A DNA stretch of 64,000 nucleotides from Streptomyces sp. NRRL B-24484 (GCF_000717715.1 NZ_JOAI01000022.1:54878-118877); one strand, 5' to 3'. Shown: positions 49,662-57,951, counted from the stretch's first letter. A program made the numbers and translations. The notes: generated by a model from the letters alone, not told the origin.

Positions 49662-50435
49662 TTGAGCGCCATGGACGAGGCGAGATCCGAGACTGCCCCA
49701 GTGAACCACGTGGACCCCGTCGAGGAGCCGCTGGCGGTCGAGCCGCCGACGGTGCCGCTGCCGAACCGGGTGGCGGCCGAGCTGGTCGGCACCGCCGCCC
49801 TGGTCGCGGTCGTGGTCGGCTCGGGCATCCAGGCCACCGAGCTCACCCAGGACGTCGGCCTGCAGCTGCTGGCCAACTCCCTGGCCACGGTCTTCGGCCT
49901 CGGCATCCTGATCCTGCTGCTCGGCCCGGTCTCCGGCGCGCACTTCAACCCGGTGGTGACCCTCGCCGAGTGGTGGTCCGGCCGCAAGGACCCCAAGGGC
50001 CTCGGACCCCGGGAGGTCGCCGCGTACATCCCGGCGCAGATCGCAGGCGCGATCGCCGGGGCGATCCTGGCGGACGCCATGTTCGGCGAGGCGCTGGTGA
50101 AGTGGTCCACCCACGACCGCTCCGCCGGGCACCTGCTGCTCGGCGAGGTCGTCGCCACCGCCGGCCTGGTGCTGCTGATCTTCGGACTCGGCAAGAGCGA
50201 CCTGCTCAGGTTCGCGCCGGTCGCGGTCGCCTCCTACATCGGCGCCGCGTACTGGTTCACCTCCTCCACCTCGTTCGCGAACCCGGCGGTGACGATCGGC
50301 CGCGCGTTCACGGACACGTTCGCCGGCATCGCCCCGAGCTCGGTTCCCGGGTTTGTCGGCATGCAGCTGATCGGCGGCGTCGCGGGCCTGGCCCTGGTGG
50401 CGCTGATCTTCACCCACCGCACCGGCCGCAAGTAG
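49662..50435 (+). CDS. MIP-family channel (aquaglyceroporin-like) in ars operon
   Basis: A 257-aa six-helix channel. Both half-helix motifs are visible: SGAHFNPVVTLAEWW (N-P-V, about residue 92) and SFANPAVTIGRAF (N-P-A, about 206) with the selectivity-filter Arg after the second. Directly follows arsR. In Sinorhizobium AqpS next to ArsC lets arsenite leave the cell down its gradient; the same role is plausible, replacing the ArsB or Acr3 pump that is absent from this window. The start is TTG 49662 (5 nt after GAGGAG) or ATG 49671. Confidence 0.85.
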   Translation: MSAMDEARSETAPVNHVDPVEEPLAVEPPTVPLPNRVAAELVGTAALVAVVVGSGIQATELTQDVGLQLLANSLATVFGLGILILLLGPVSGAHFNPVVTLAEWWSGRKDPKGLGPREVAAYIPAQIAGAIAGAILADAMFGEALVKWSTHDRSAGHLLLGEVVATAGLVLLIFGLGKSDLLRFAPVAVASYIGAAYWFTSSTSFANPAVTIGRAFTDTFAGIAPSSVPGFVGMQLIGGVAGLALVALIFTHRTGRK

Positions 50436-50505
50436 CCGCCACCGCCCGCCGCACACCCGGACCGGGCAACGGTGCGGCGGCCTCTCTTTCTCCGGGGAGC
50501 CGTTG

Positions 50506-51558
50506 ATGAGCCCGCAGCCCACGGCCGTTGACGTCCTGGTCGTGGGTGGCGGACAGGCCGGACTCGCAGCCGGCTACTACCTGCGCCGCGCGAAGCTCGA
50601 CTTCGCGATCCTCGACGCCTCCACCGCGCCGGGCGGCTCCTGGCAGCACTACTGGGACAGCCTGCGCCTGTTCTCGCCGGCCGCCTACTCCTCGCTGCCC
50701 GGCCGGCCGATGCCCGCCCAGGCCGGGCAGACCTACCCGGATGCCGACCACGTCGCCCGGTACCTCGCCGAGTACGAGAAGCGCTACGACCTGCCCGTCC
50801 ACCGCCCCGTGACGGTCCGGGCGATCGAGGACACCGCCGACGGCCGACTGCTGGCCCGCACCGACGCCGGCACCTGGCGGGCCGGAGCACTGGTCATGGC
50901 CACCGGCACCTGGTCACGCCCGTTCATCCCCGCCCTGCCCGGCCGCGAGCACTTCGAGGGCCGCCAGGTCCACACCCACGGCTACCGCACCGCCGCCGAC
51001 TTCACCGGCCAGCGGGTCGTCGTGGTCGGCGGCGGCAACTCCGGCGCCCAGATCGCCGCCGACCTCACCGGTCACGCCGCCGCCGTCCGCTGGACCACCC
51101 TGCGCCCGCCGCGTTTCCTCCCGGACGAGATCGACGGCCGGGCCCTGTTCGAGATCGCCACCCGCCGCGTCAACGGCGACGGCCCCCGGATCAGCGACCT
51201 CGGCGACATCGTGGCCACCGACCCCGTCCGTACCGCCCGCGACGCCGGCCTGCTCACCGCCCACCCGATGTTCGAACGGATGGAGCCGGACACCGTGGTC
51301 TGGGCGGGCGGCGAGCGGTGGCCGTGCGACGCGGTCATCTGGTGCACCGGCTTCCGCCCGGCCCTCGGGCCGCTTGCCGCACTCGGCCTGCGCGGCGGCG
51401 CCGGCCGGATCCCCACCGACGGCACCCGGGCCCTGGCCGACGAGCGGATCCGTCTGCTCGGCTACGGCGACTGGACCGGTCCGGCGTCCGCCACCCTCAT
51501 CGGCGTCGGCCGCACCGCCCGCCAGGCCGTCGCGGAGATCCAGCAACGCCTCGCCTGA
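50506..51558 (+). CDS. Flavin-containing monooxygenase, ArsO-like
   Basis: A 350-aa flavoprotein. The FAD motif is VLVVGGGQAGLAAGYYL (about residues 9-25) with GGSWQHYWDSLRLFSP following, and the NADP motif is VVVVGGGNSGAQIAADL. This is the ArsO type found in actinomycete ars clusters such as that of linear plasmid pHZ227; its reaction on arsenic compounds is not settled. GGGGAGCC precedes the start. It follows the channel gene by 70 bp on the same strand, so the order arsR-channel-arsO forms one transcription unit. Confidence 0.85.
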   Translation: MSPQPTAVDVLVVGGGQAGLAAGYYLRRAKLDFAILDASTAPGGSWQHYWDSLRLFSPAAYSSLPGRPMPAQAGQTYPDADHVARYLAEYEKRYDLPVHRPVTVRAIEDTADGRLLARTDAGTWRAGALVMATGTWSRPFIPALPGREHFEGRQVHTHGYRTAADFTGQRVVVVGGGNSGAQIAADLTGHAAAVRWTTLRPPRFLPDEIDGRALFEIATRRVNGDGPRISDLGDIVATDPVRTARDAGLLTAHPMFERMEPDTVVWAGGERWPCDAVIWCTGFRPALGPLAALGLRGGAGRIPTDGTRALADERIRLLGYGDWTGPASATLIGVGRTARQAVAEIQQRLA

Positions 51559-51566
51559 CGTACCGC

Positions 51567-52067
51567 TCAGTCGACGGCCGGGCTGCGGCGCTCCATCAGC
51601 GCGACGTCGCGCCAGGTGCCGCGGTGGCGGCCGATACGCTCCCGGGTGCCGATCACCCGGAACCCCGCCCGCGTGTGCAGGGCGAGGCTGGCGGTGTTCT
51701 CCGGGAACACCCCGGACTGGATCGTCCAGATCCCGGCCGCCTCCGTCGAGCCGATCAGCGCCTCCAGCAGCCGGCTGGCGACGCCGCGGCCGCGCGCACC
51801 GGGGTGGACGTAGACCGAGTGCTCGACCACCCCGGCGTACGCGCACCGGTCCGAGACCCGACTCGCCGCGACCCAGCCCAGCACCTCGCCCGCCGCGTCC
51901 AGCGCGACGAAGCGGTGGTCCGGAAGCCTGCCCGCGTCGAACGCCTCCCAGCCGGGAGCGGCCGTCTCGAAGGTGGCGTTCCCCTCGTCGATCCCCGCCT
52001 GATAGATCGCCAGCACCTGCCCCGCATGGGAGTCCGTCATCGGGACGATCGCGACGTCAGCGGCCAT
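51567..52067 (-). CDS. GNAT acetyltransferase, ArsN/phosphinothricin type
   Basis: A 166-aa acetyltransferase. Family marks are IYQAGIDEGNATFETAAPGW near the N-terminus and the acetyl-CoA loop SVYVHPGARGRGVASRLLEA (about residues 86-105), then GIWTIQSGVFPENTASLALH. These match the phosphinothricin/arsinothricin acetyltransferase group (Pat, ArsN1), which inactivates arsinothricin, an organoarsenical antibiotic. Its start overlaps the end of the ArsR 2 gene by 11 bp, so the two are cotranscribed, supporting an arsenic-linked role. Confidence 0.82.
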   Translation of the reverse strand: MAADVAIVPMTDSHAGQVLAIYQAGIDEGNATFETAAPGWEAFDAGRLPDHRFVALDAAGEVLGWVAASRVSDRCAYAGVVEHSVYVHPGARGRGVASRLLEALIGSTEAAGIWTIQSGVFPENTASLALHTRAGFRVIGTRERIGRHRGTWRDVALMERRSPAVD

Positions 52068-52398
52068 GGCCGGTGTCCTCGCTCTCGCCCAGGATCGCCC
52101 TGACCGCGGCCGGGAAGACCGCCATACAGGTCCGGTTGACCTCGTACCGGGTAGAGGTGCCGTGCTTCTCGGGCAGGACGAAGCGGACCTCGGCAAGGAC
52201 CCTCAGGTGGTGGGAGACCGTCGACTGCCCGATCGGCGACCGCTCGACGATCTCGCCCACGCTCATCGGCCGGCCCTCGGTGGCGAGCAGGTGCAGCAGC
52301 TGGATCCGGGTCGGGTCGGCGAGCGCCTTGAACCACGCCGCGTACAGCGCGGCGGCCTCGGCGTCGATCACGGGGGTGGTGCATCCAGACTCATTCAT
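52057..52398 (-). CDS. ArsR-family repressor 2
   Basis: A 113-aa winged-helix repressor: AWFKALADPTRIQLLHLLAT, then MSVGEIVERSPIGQSTVSHH and LPEKHGTSTRYEVNRTC. Cys residues occur near the N-terminus (GCTTP) and near the C-terminus (RTC), not in the classical alpha-3 site, so the As(III) sensor would be of a different type from ArsR 3. ATG 52398 is preferred; a TTG at 52404 is possible. It is followed by the overlapping arsN-like gene. Its operator spans its own start codon. Confidence 0.87.
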   Translation of the reverse strand: MNESGCTTPVIDAEAAALYAAWFKALADPTRIQLLHLLATEGRPMSVGEIVERSPIGQSTVSHHLRVLAEVRFVLPEKHGTSTRYEVNRTCMAVFPAAVRAILGESEDTGHGR

Positions 52399-52422
52399 CG
52401 ACAATCGACGATAGTCGATGAA
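52394..52422. promoter_or_regulatory. ArsR-type operator over the arsR 2 start
   Basis: A 9-bp perfect inverted repeat TTCATCGAC (52394-52402) / GTCGATGAA (52414-52422) with an 11-nt centre, covering the start codon of ArsR 2. It shares the TCGAC half-site with the operators at 52833 and 52937. Confidence 0.75.
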
Positions 52423-52476
52423 CTGGGCGGGCCGGAAGTCCCCGCACGGCCCCGGCGCCCGGGCGGGCGTGTCCGG

Positions 52477-52842
52477 TCAGCCGCCGGCCGCGGCAAGCAT
52501 GCCGGCCATGGCGGCGAGCACGCCCGGGGCGACGCGGTAGTAGACCCAGGTGCCGCGGCGCTCGGATGTGAGCAGGCCGGCCTCGCGGAGCTTCTTGAGG
52601 TGGTGGGAGACGGTGGGCTGGGAGACGCCGACGTCCTGGATGTCGCACACGCACGCCTCGCCGCCCTCGTGCGAGGCGACCCGGGAGAACAGCCGCAGCC
52701 GCACCGGGTCGGACAGGGCCTTGAACATCGCCGCCATCTTGACCGAGTCCTCCTCCGACAGCGGGGCGGAGGTCAGCGGCGGGCAGCACGGCACGGCCTC
52801 CGGCTCCAGCACCGGCAGCTCGATCACCTGGAGATTCGACAT
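52477..52842 (-). CDS. ArsR-family repressor 3 with ELCVCDL-type metal box
   Basis: A 121-aa ArsR/SmtB repressor. The recognition helix region is VGVSQPTVSHHLKKLREAGL. It carries EACVCDIQDV, the classic ArsR metal-binding box with two Cys in alpha-3, and an extra CC pair near the N-terminus (AVPCCPP). It is divergent from the Cys-rich peptide gene (53045), with operators between, so it probably controls the Cys-rich peptide-flavoprotein-MFS operon as well as itself. Confidence 0.92.
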   Translation of the reverse strand: MSNLQVIELPVLEPEAVPCCPPLTSAPLSEEDSVKMAAMFKALSDPVRLRLFSRVASHEGGEACVCDIQDVGVSQPTVSHHLKKLREAGLLTSERRGTWVYYRVAPGVLAAMAGMLAAAGG

Positions 52843-52868
52843 GTGTCTATGTTGGCATCCGTCGAATC
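52833..52868. promoter_or_regulatory. ArsR-type operator over the arsR 3 start
   Basis: An 8-bp perfect inverted repeat GATTCGAC (52833-52840) / GTCGAATC (52861-52868) enclosing ATGTGTCTATGTTG. It spans the start codon of ArsR 3. The inner TCTATGTTG is repeated in the second operator at 52937. Confidence 0.7.
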
Positions 52869-52936
52869 ACTTCGGAAGTCCCACCTCCGCCCGACGGAGG
52901 CGGCCGCGCATCCACCACCCTCCAGGCGCTCCAGAT

Positions 52937-53013
52937 TTCGACGAATGTCTATGTTGACGCTCATCGAAGCAGGTGCCATGCTAGCCACACAGCAGGCCAT
53001 CGACAAACGTCGA
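52937..53013. promoter_or_regulatory. Second ArsR-type operator and extra half-sites before the Cys-rich gene
   Basis: TTCGA (52937-52941) and TCGAA (52964-52968) enclose ATGTCTATGTTG, the same core as in the operator at 52833. A further short palindrome TCGAC-N4-GTCGA is at 53000-53013, 32 bp before the Cys-rich ORF. Together they suggest ArsR 3 represses both directions. Confidence 0.6.
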
Positions 53014-53044
53014 AACAAGGCCCCTTCGCCTCCGGGAGGCAGCC

Positions 53045-53248
53045 ATGACCGAGCCCACCCCCGCCGCAACCGCCCAGCCCGCCACCGGCTGCTGCTGCGC
53101 CAAGAGCGACGCCCCCACCCCGGCGGTCGAGGTGAAGACCGCGTCGGCCCCGTGCTGCGGCACCGCGACGGACGCCGCCAAGGCCGGCGCCTGTTGCGCC
53201 CCGGCCGCCAAGAGCGAGGCCGTCGCCGCCGGCGCCGGCTGCTGCTGA
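53045..53248 (+). CDS. 67-aa cysteine-cluster protein, candidate arsenite/metal-binding peptide
   Basis: A 67-aa protein with nine Cys in four clusters: C16-C18 (CCC), C37-C38, C50-C51 and C66-C67 at the very end. It has no His, no aromatic residue and no Arg; the rest is Ala/Thr/Pro/Lys. These are metallothionein-like properties, but the spacing matches no metallothionein family I know. GGGAGG precedes ATG 53045. It is the first gene of an operon with a Cys-tailed flavoprotein and an MFS transporter under ArsR-type operators. Binding or delivering As(III) is inference. Confidence 0.8.
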   Translation: MTEPTPAATAQPATGCCCAKSDAPTPAVEVKTASAPCCGTATDAAKAGACCAPAAKSEAVAAGAGCC

Positions 53249-53299
53249 CCCGCCCCCGCCCGAACCGCCCGACCGATCCATCGAGCCGGAGATCCCGAG

Positions 53300-54688
53300 A
53301 TGAGCGAGAACACCCCCACCGCCGCCCTGCCCGTCGCCGTCGTCGGCGCCGGCCCGATCGGCCTCGCCGCCGCCGCCCACCTGATCGAGCGCGGCATTGA
53401 GCCCTTGGTTCTGGAGGCCGGGCCCGCCGCGGGCACGGCGGTGCGCGAGTGGGCCCACGTGCGGCTGTTCTCCCCGTGGGCGGAGGTGGTCGACCCGGCC
53501 GCCGAGAAGCTCCTGACTCCCACCGGCTGGACCCGGCCCGACGGCACCGTCTACCCGTCCGGCGGCGACTGGGCGACGCAGTACCTGCAGCCGCTCGCCG
53601 ACGTCCTCGGCGGTCGCGTCCACTACAACAGCCAGGTGACCGGAGTGGCCCGCGCCGGACGGGACCGCATCGTCGACTCCGGCCGCGACGAGCAGCCGTT
53701 CACCGTCCACGTCGAGCACGCCGACGGGTCCGAGGAGCGGATCCTGGTGCGCGCCGTCGTCGACGCGTCCGGGACCTGGTCCACCCCGAACCCGCTCGGC
53801 GCCAACGGCCTCCCGGCGCTCGGCGAGCGCGCCGCGAACGGCCGGATCTCCTACCGAATCCCGGACCTCATGGACCCGGCCGTCCGGCAGCGGTTCGCGG
53901 GCAAGCGCACCGCCGTGGTCGGCACCGGCGCCTCCGCCTTCACCGCACTGGCCTACCTCGCCGACCTCGCCAGGACCGAGCCCGGCACCCACGCCGTGTG
54001 GGTCCTGCGCCGCGGCATCACCGGCTCGACGTACGGCGGCGGCGAGGCCGACCAGCTGCCCGCCCGCGGCGCGCTCGGCCTGCGCGCCAAGAAGGCCGTC
54101 GAGGACGGCCACGCCAGCGCGCTCACCGGCTTCCGCACCGCAGCCGTCGAGACCGAGGGCGACCAGGTCGTCCTGGTCGCCGAGGACGGCCGCCGCAGCG
54201 AGAGCGTCGACCAGGTCGTCGTCCTGACCGGCCTGCGCCCGGACCTGTCCTTCCTGTCCGAAATCCGGCTCGGCCTCGACGAGCGCCTCCAGGCCCCGAC
54301 CGCCCTCGCCCCGCTCATCGACCCGAACCAGCACTCCTGCGGCACCGTGTACCCGCACGGCGCGGCCGAGCTCGCCCACCCCGAGCAGGGCGTGTTCCTG
54401 GTCGGCATGAAGTCCTACGGCCGGGCGCCGACGTTCCTCGCCATGACCGGCTACGAGCAGGTCCGCTCCGTCGCGGCCCACCTCGCCGGCGACCTGGAGG
54501 CCGCCGCGCGCGTCGAACTCACCCTCCCCGAGACCGGGGTCTGCGGCGGCGCCGGCCTGTTCGACGAGCCCGCCGCGGCCCAGAGCGACGGCGGTGGCTG
54601 CTGCTCGGTGCCGGCCGCACCGCAGCTGATCACCCTCGGCGCCCCCGGCAGCGAATCCTCGTCGTGCTCCACCAGTGGCGGCTGCTGA
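53300..54688 (+). CDS. FAD/NAD(P)-binding oxidoreductase with Cys-rich C-terminal tail
   Basis: A 462-aa flavoprotein. The FAD motif is VAVVGAGPIGLAAAAHL (about residues 12-28) and the NADP motif is KRTAVVGTGASAFTALAYL (about 201-219). The core resembles flavin-containing monooxygenases or thioredoxin-reductase-like enzymes. After residue 415 comes a tail not needed for the fold: GVCGGAG, GGGCCSVP and a final SSSCSTSGGC. These Cys pairs echo those of the 67-aa protein just upstream. The next gene, an MFS transporter, starts 8 bp downstream. It probably acts on an arsenic species or accepts it from the peptide (inference). Confidence 0.85.
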   Translation: MSENTPTAALPVAVVGAGPIGLAAAAHLIERGIEPLVLEAGPAAGTAVREWAHVRLFSPWAEVVDPAAEKLLTPTGWTRPDGTVYPSGGDWATQYLQPLADVLGGRVHYNSQVTGVARAGRDRIVDSGRDEQPFTVHVEHADGSEERILVRAVVDASGTWSTPNPLGANGLPALGERAANGRISYRIPDLMDPAVRQRFAGKRTAVVGTGASAFTALAYLADLARTEPGTHAVWVLRRGITGSTYGGGEADQLPARGALGLRAKKAVEDGHASALTGFRTAAVETEGDQVVLVAEDGRRSESVDQVVVLTGLRPDLSFLSEIRLGLDERLQAPTALAPLIDPNQHSCGTVYPHGAAELAHPEQGVFLVGMKSYGRAPTFLAMTGYEQVRSVAAHLAGDLEAAARVELTLPETGVCGGAGLFDEPAAAQSDGGGCCSVPAAPQLITLGAPGSESSSCSTSGGC

Positions 54689-54696
54689 CCGGGCCC

Positions 54697-55938
54697 GTGA
54701 CGACCGCTCAGGCCAGCGGGGCCGCGACCGGAACGGGGGACCGGTCGCGGCCCCGCGCCGCACTTCCCGCCCTGTGCGTCACCCAGATCACCGGCTGGGG
54801 CATCCTCTACTACGCCTTCCCCGTCCTCACCCCGCGCCTCATCGCCGACACCGGCTGGAGCACCGCGCAGACGACCGCCGCATTCACCGCCGCCCTCCTC
54901 CTGTCGGCCGTCACGGGCATCCCGGTCGGCCGGATCGTCGACCGGCACGGCCCCCGCACCGTGATGACCACAGGCTCCGGCCTCGGCGTTGTGGCGCTCG
55001 CCGCCGTAGCGTCCGCCCCGAGCCTGCCCCTGTTCTTCGCCGCCTGGCTGCTCGCCGGCACCGCCATGGCCGCCACCTTCTACCAGCCCGCCTTCACCGC
55101 CCTCACCCGCTGGCACCAGCCCGACCACGTCCGGGCGCTGACCACCGTCACCCTCGCCGGCGGCCTCGCCTCCACCGTCTTCGCCCCCGCCACCGCCGCC
55201 CTCGCCGACCACCTCAGCTGGCGGACCACCTACCTCGTCCTCGCCGCAGTCCTCGCAGGAGTCACCATCCCGCTGCACGCCCTGGCGCTGCGCCACCCCT
55301 GGCCCCAGGAACCGCACACCACGGCACACTCCGGACCCGCGGCCGTCCGGAGCCCGGCGAGGACCAGGCCGTTCCTCCTGCTCGCCGCCGCGTTCACCCT
55401 GTCCGGGTTCGCGATGTACGGCGTCGTCTTCAACACCGTCCCGCTCCTCACCGAACGCGGCGCCGGCCCCACCACCGCGGCCTGGGCCCTCGGCCTCGGC
55501 GGTCTCGGCCAGACCCTCGGCCGCACCCTCTACTCCACCCTCGCCCGGCACACCGGAGCCACCAGCCGCACCACGACGCTGATCGCCGCCGGAGGCACCA
55601 CCACCCTCCTGCTAGCCCTGGTGCCCGGCCCCGTACCCCTGCTCGCAGGCATGGCGATCCTGGCCGGCACCATCCGCGGCAACCTCACCCTGCTCCACGC
55701 CACTGCCGTCACCGACCGCTGGGGCACCAACGCCTACGGCCACCTCACCGCACAACTCGCCGCCCCCGCGACCATCGCCGGAGCGCTCGCCCCCTGGGCC
55801 TCCAGCGCACTGGCCCCCACCCTCGGCGGCTATCCCGCCCTGTTCACCGTCCTCGCCGCCCTGTCAGCCGCGGCCGCCCTGCTCACGCTGGGCACGGCCC
55901 CGCCACGACAGCAGCCTGATGACGTCCGTACCAGTTGA
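54697..55938 (+). CDS. MFS transporter, probable arsenic-compound exporter
   Basis: A 413-aa MFS permease with 12 predicted helices: ALCVTQITGWGILYYAFPVL in helix 1, GIPVGRIVDRHGPRTVMTTG as the signature loop between helices 2 and 3, and a second half beginning near residue 225. GTG 54697 is 8 bp after the flavoprotein stop, so they share a transcript. Position in the ars island suggests export of an organoarsenical or a product of the flavoprotein; MFS arsenic exporters (ArsJ, ArsK, ArsP-unrelated) are known, but it was not matched to one of them. Confidence 0.85.
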   Translation: MTTAQASGAATGTGDRSRPRAALPALCVTQITGWGILYYAFPVLTPRLIADTGWSTAQTTAAFTAALLLSAVTGIPVGRIVDRHGPRTVMTTGSGLGVVALAAVASAPSLPLFFAAWLLAGTAMAATFYQPAFTALTRWHQPDHVRALTTVTLAGGLASTVFAPATAALADHLSWRTTYLVLAAVLAGVTIPLHALALRHPWPQEPHTTAHSGPAAVRSPARTRPFLLLAAAFTLSGFAMYGVVFNTVPLLTERGAGPTTAAWALGLGGLGQTLGRTLYSTLARHTGATSRTTTLIAAGGTTTLLLALVPGPVPLLAGMAILAGTIRGNLTLLHATAVTDRWGTNAYGHLTAQLAAPATIAGALAPWASSALAPTLGGYPALFTVLAALSAAAALLTLGTAPPRQQPDDVRTS

Positions 55939-56033
55939 GCCGCGGCAGAGATGATGCTCACTTGACGTGATGGCCCACCGCAGTCGACAACCCAGCAGGG
56001 ACCAGAACCCGCGCGGCCCTCCCACCACCCGCG

Positions 56034-56441
56034 TCAGCCACCCGTCGGTTCGCCGACACACCCACGCAGGAATGCGGGAGCCCATCGGCTTCGCAGCAGC
56101 ATGAGGCCGACCGCGTCGGCGAGGGCGGCCGCGACCTCGGGCCGGCGCTCCCCCGGGTACTCCGCGAGCAGCAGGCGGTCGAGGGCGACGCCGAGCTCGG
56201 CGGCGGCGACCAGGCCGAGGCCCTGCAGGCCGACGGCTGCGCACCAGGTGCCTGCGGTGGTGGCGGCGGCAGCGAGGGCGAGCATCAGCGCGGCGTCCCC
56301 GCCGACGGAGACGACGGTGCCGGGGCGCAGGCCGCGCTCGGGCAGGAGGTCGTGCAGCGCAGGCAGGACGGGCACCAGCGGTCCTGGCCGGGACGGCCGG
56401 AGCTGGGCCGTCAGGGCGCTGAGCGTCGTCTCCACACGCAT
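56034..56441 (-). pseudogene. ImuA'-like RecA-related remnant
   Basis: It starts MRVETTLSALTAQLRPSRPG, then VLPALHDLLPERGLRPGTVV, SVGGDAALMLALAAA and LLLAEYPGERRPEVAAALAD, resembling the N-terminal half of the short RecA-like protein that precedes ImuB-type DNA polymerase genes in actinomycetes. After VGLMLLRSR the family match stops and the frame ends at 56034 with unrelated residues. The usual polymerase gene is absent. It appears truncated. Confidence 0.5.
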
Positions 56442-56865
56442 GGGATCGAACAAAGTTCCGCAGAAGGCGCTGTGCCGCACCCTCACAGAACTCGGCTACG
56501 GCACCGGGGGCAGCCACGGCGTCTCGCTCCTGGACGTCGGCGGCTTCGATGCCGGGCCCTACATGTCGATGCCGGACCACCAGCCCTGCCAGCGGATCCA
56601 GTAGCCCCTGCCCACGCCGGACCCACCCTCCGACAGGCGATCCGCCGAAGCCGTCGGTGGTCAATGGGCACCGGGATCGGGGGATCGCGGGTGATCCTCG
56701 ATCGCAGCGGACTCGGGCTCGCTGTCCCCGTCCGGGGCCGGGCGGCCGCGGCGGCCGCCTACGGACTGCTCGGCGCTGGCGCAACTGCCCTGCGGCACCC
56801 GGCCTTCGGAGCACGGATTCCCGTGCCGCCCAGGGTACGAGGGGTCGGCGCCTGCCGTGCGGCGT
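56442..56865. other. Eroded DNA with no assignable gene
   Basis: Two plus-strand segments look faintly coding (LTELGYGTGGSHGVSLLDVG, 56480-56600; LDRSGLGLAVPVRGRAA, 56697-56760), but neither has a start or a recognisable family. They may be relics of genes neighbouring the ImuA'-like fragment. Confidence 0.3.
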
Positions 56866-56902
56866 TGAAGGCCGCCACCCGTCGTGCGGGCGGCGGCCTT
56901 CA
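56866..56902. terminator. Hairpin terminator of the alpha/beta hydrolase gene
   Basis: A 16-bp stem TGAAGGCCGCCACCCG/CGGGCGGCGGCCTTCA with a single mismatch and a 5-nt loop, 75 bp beyond the hydrolase stop. Confidence 0.75.
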
Positions 56903-56976
56903 GGGCCTCGGCGGGGTGCGGCCCGTGAGCGGCGGCGGGCCGGGCCTCGACCGGGTTCCCTCGGTGAGGCGTCCGC

Positions 56977-57951
56977 TCACCAGCCGTGGAGGGCGTCGCG
57001 CAGGGTGTCGCCGGCGAGTTTGAGGGCGACGTTGTTGGCGGCGGTGTCGCGCAGGCTGTCGAGCATCATGAAGTCGTGCACCATGCCCAGGATGCGCACG
57101 GCGGTGACCTGGACCCCGGCGGCGCGCAGCTTCGCGGCGTAGGCCTCGCCCTCGTCGCGGAGCACGTCGGCCTCGTCGGTGATGATCAGGGTCCGCGGCA
57201 TGGCCCGGAGCTGCTCCGCGGAGGCGCGCAGGGGTGAGGCGTGCGGGTCGGCCCGCTCGGCGGGGTCGGTCGTGTACTGGTCCCAGAACCACTGCATGCC
57301 CTCGCGGGTCAGGAAGTAGCCCTCGGCGAACTGCCGGTAGGAGGGGGTGTCGAAGGCGGCGTCGGTGACCGGGTAGAGCAGCACCTGGCAGGCGAGGTCC
57401 AGCCCGCCGCGTTCGGCGTTCATCATCGCGAAGACGGTCGACATGTTGCCGCCGACCGAGTCGCCGCAGACCGCCACGGTGCCCGGGTCGAGGTTCCGGG
57501 CCGGTCCGTGCTCCCGGAGCCACTGGCCGACGGCGTAGTTCTGTTCGATCTGGGTCGGGTACTTGGCCTCGGGCGCGCGGGTGTAGACGGGGAAGACGAC
57601 GGCGGCGTTCGCACGGACGGCGAGTTCGCGCACGAGGCGGTCGTGGGTGTTCTCGTCGCCGAAGACCCAGCCCGCGCCGTGGATGTAGAGGATCACCGGC
57701 AGCATGCCGGTGGCTCCGGTGGGACGGACGATGCGGGTGCGGACCGTGCCGTACGCGCCGGTGTCGACGTCGAGCCACTCCTCGTCGACGGCGGGCTTGT
57801 CGACGCCGGCGCCGGTCTGCAGGCCCGCGAGGACGTCGCGGCCTTCGGGCGGGGCGAGTTCGTAGATGCGCGGGTGCGGGTCGGTGGCCTTCGCCAGATC
57901 GGTGGCGGCCGGTTCCAGGACCGGGGCGGTCGGGCGGGAGGTCGTGGCCAT
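56977..57951 (-). CDS. Alpha/beta hydrolase, HSL-type esterase/lipase
   Basis: A 324-aa esterase. The oxyanion-hole motif is ILYIHGAGWVFGDE (H-G-A-G in place of H-G-G-G, about residues 88-101), the nucleophile elbow is VCGDSVGGNMS (Ser near 168), the acid is in TDEADVLRDEG and the His in GMVHDFMM. These match the hormone-sensitive-lipase group (family IV), which cleaves short acyl esters in the cytoplasm. The substrate is unknown. It stands alone. Confidence 0.9.
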   Translation of the reverse strand: MATTSRPTAPVLEPAATDLAKATDPHPRIYELAPPEGRDVLAGLQTGAGVDKPAVDEEWLDVDTGAYGTVRTRIVRPTGATGMLPVILYIHGAGWVFGDENTHDRLVRELAVRANAAVVFPVYTRAPEAKYPTQIEQNYAVGQWLREHGPARNLDPGTVAVCGDSVGGNMSTVFAMMNAERGGLDLACQVLLYPVTDAAFDTPSYRQFAEGYFLTREGMQWFWDQYTTDPAERADPHASPLRASAEQLRAMPRTLIITDEADVLRDEGEAYAAKLRAAGVQVTAVRILGMVHDFMMLDSLRDTAANNVALKLAGDTLRDALHGW

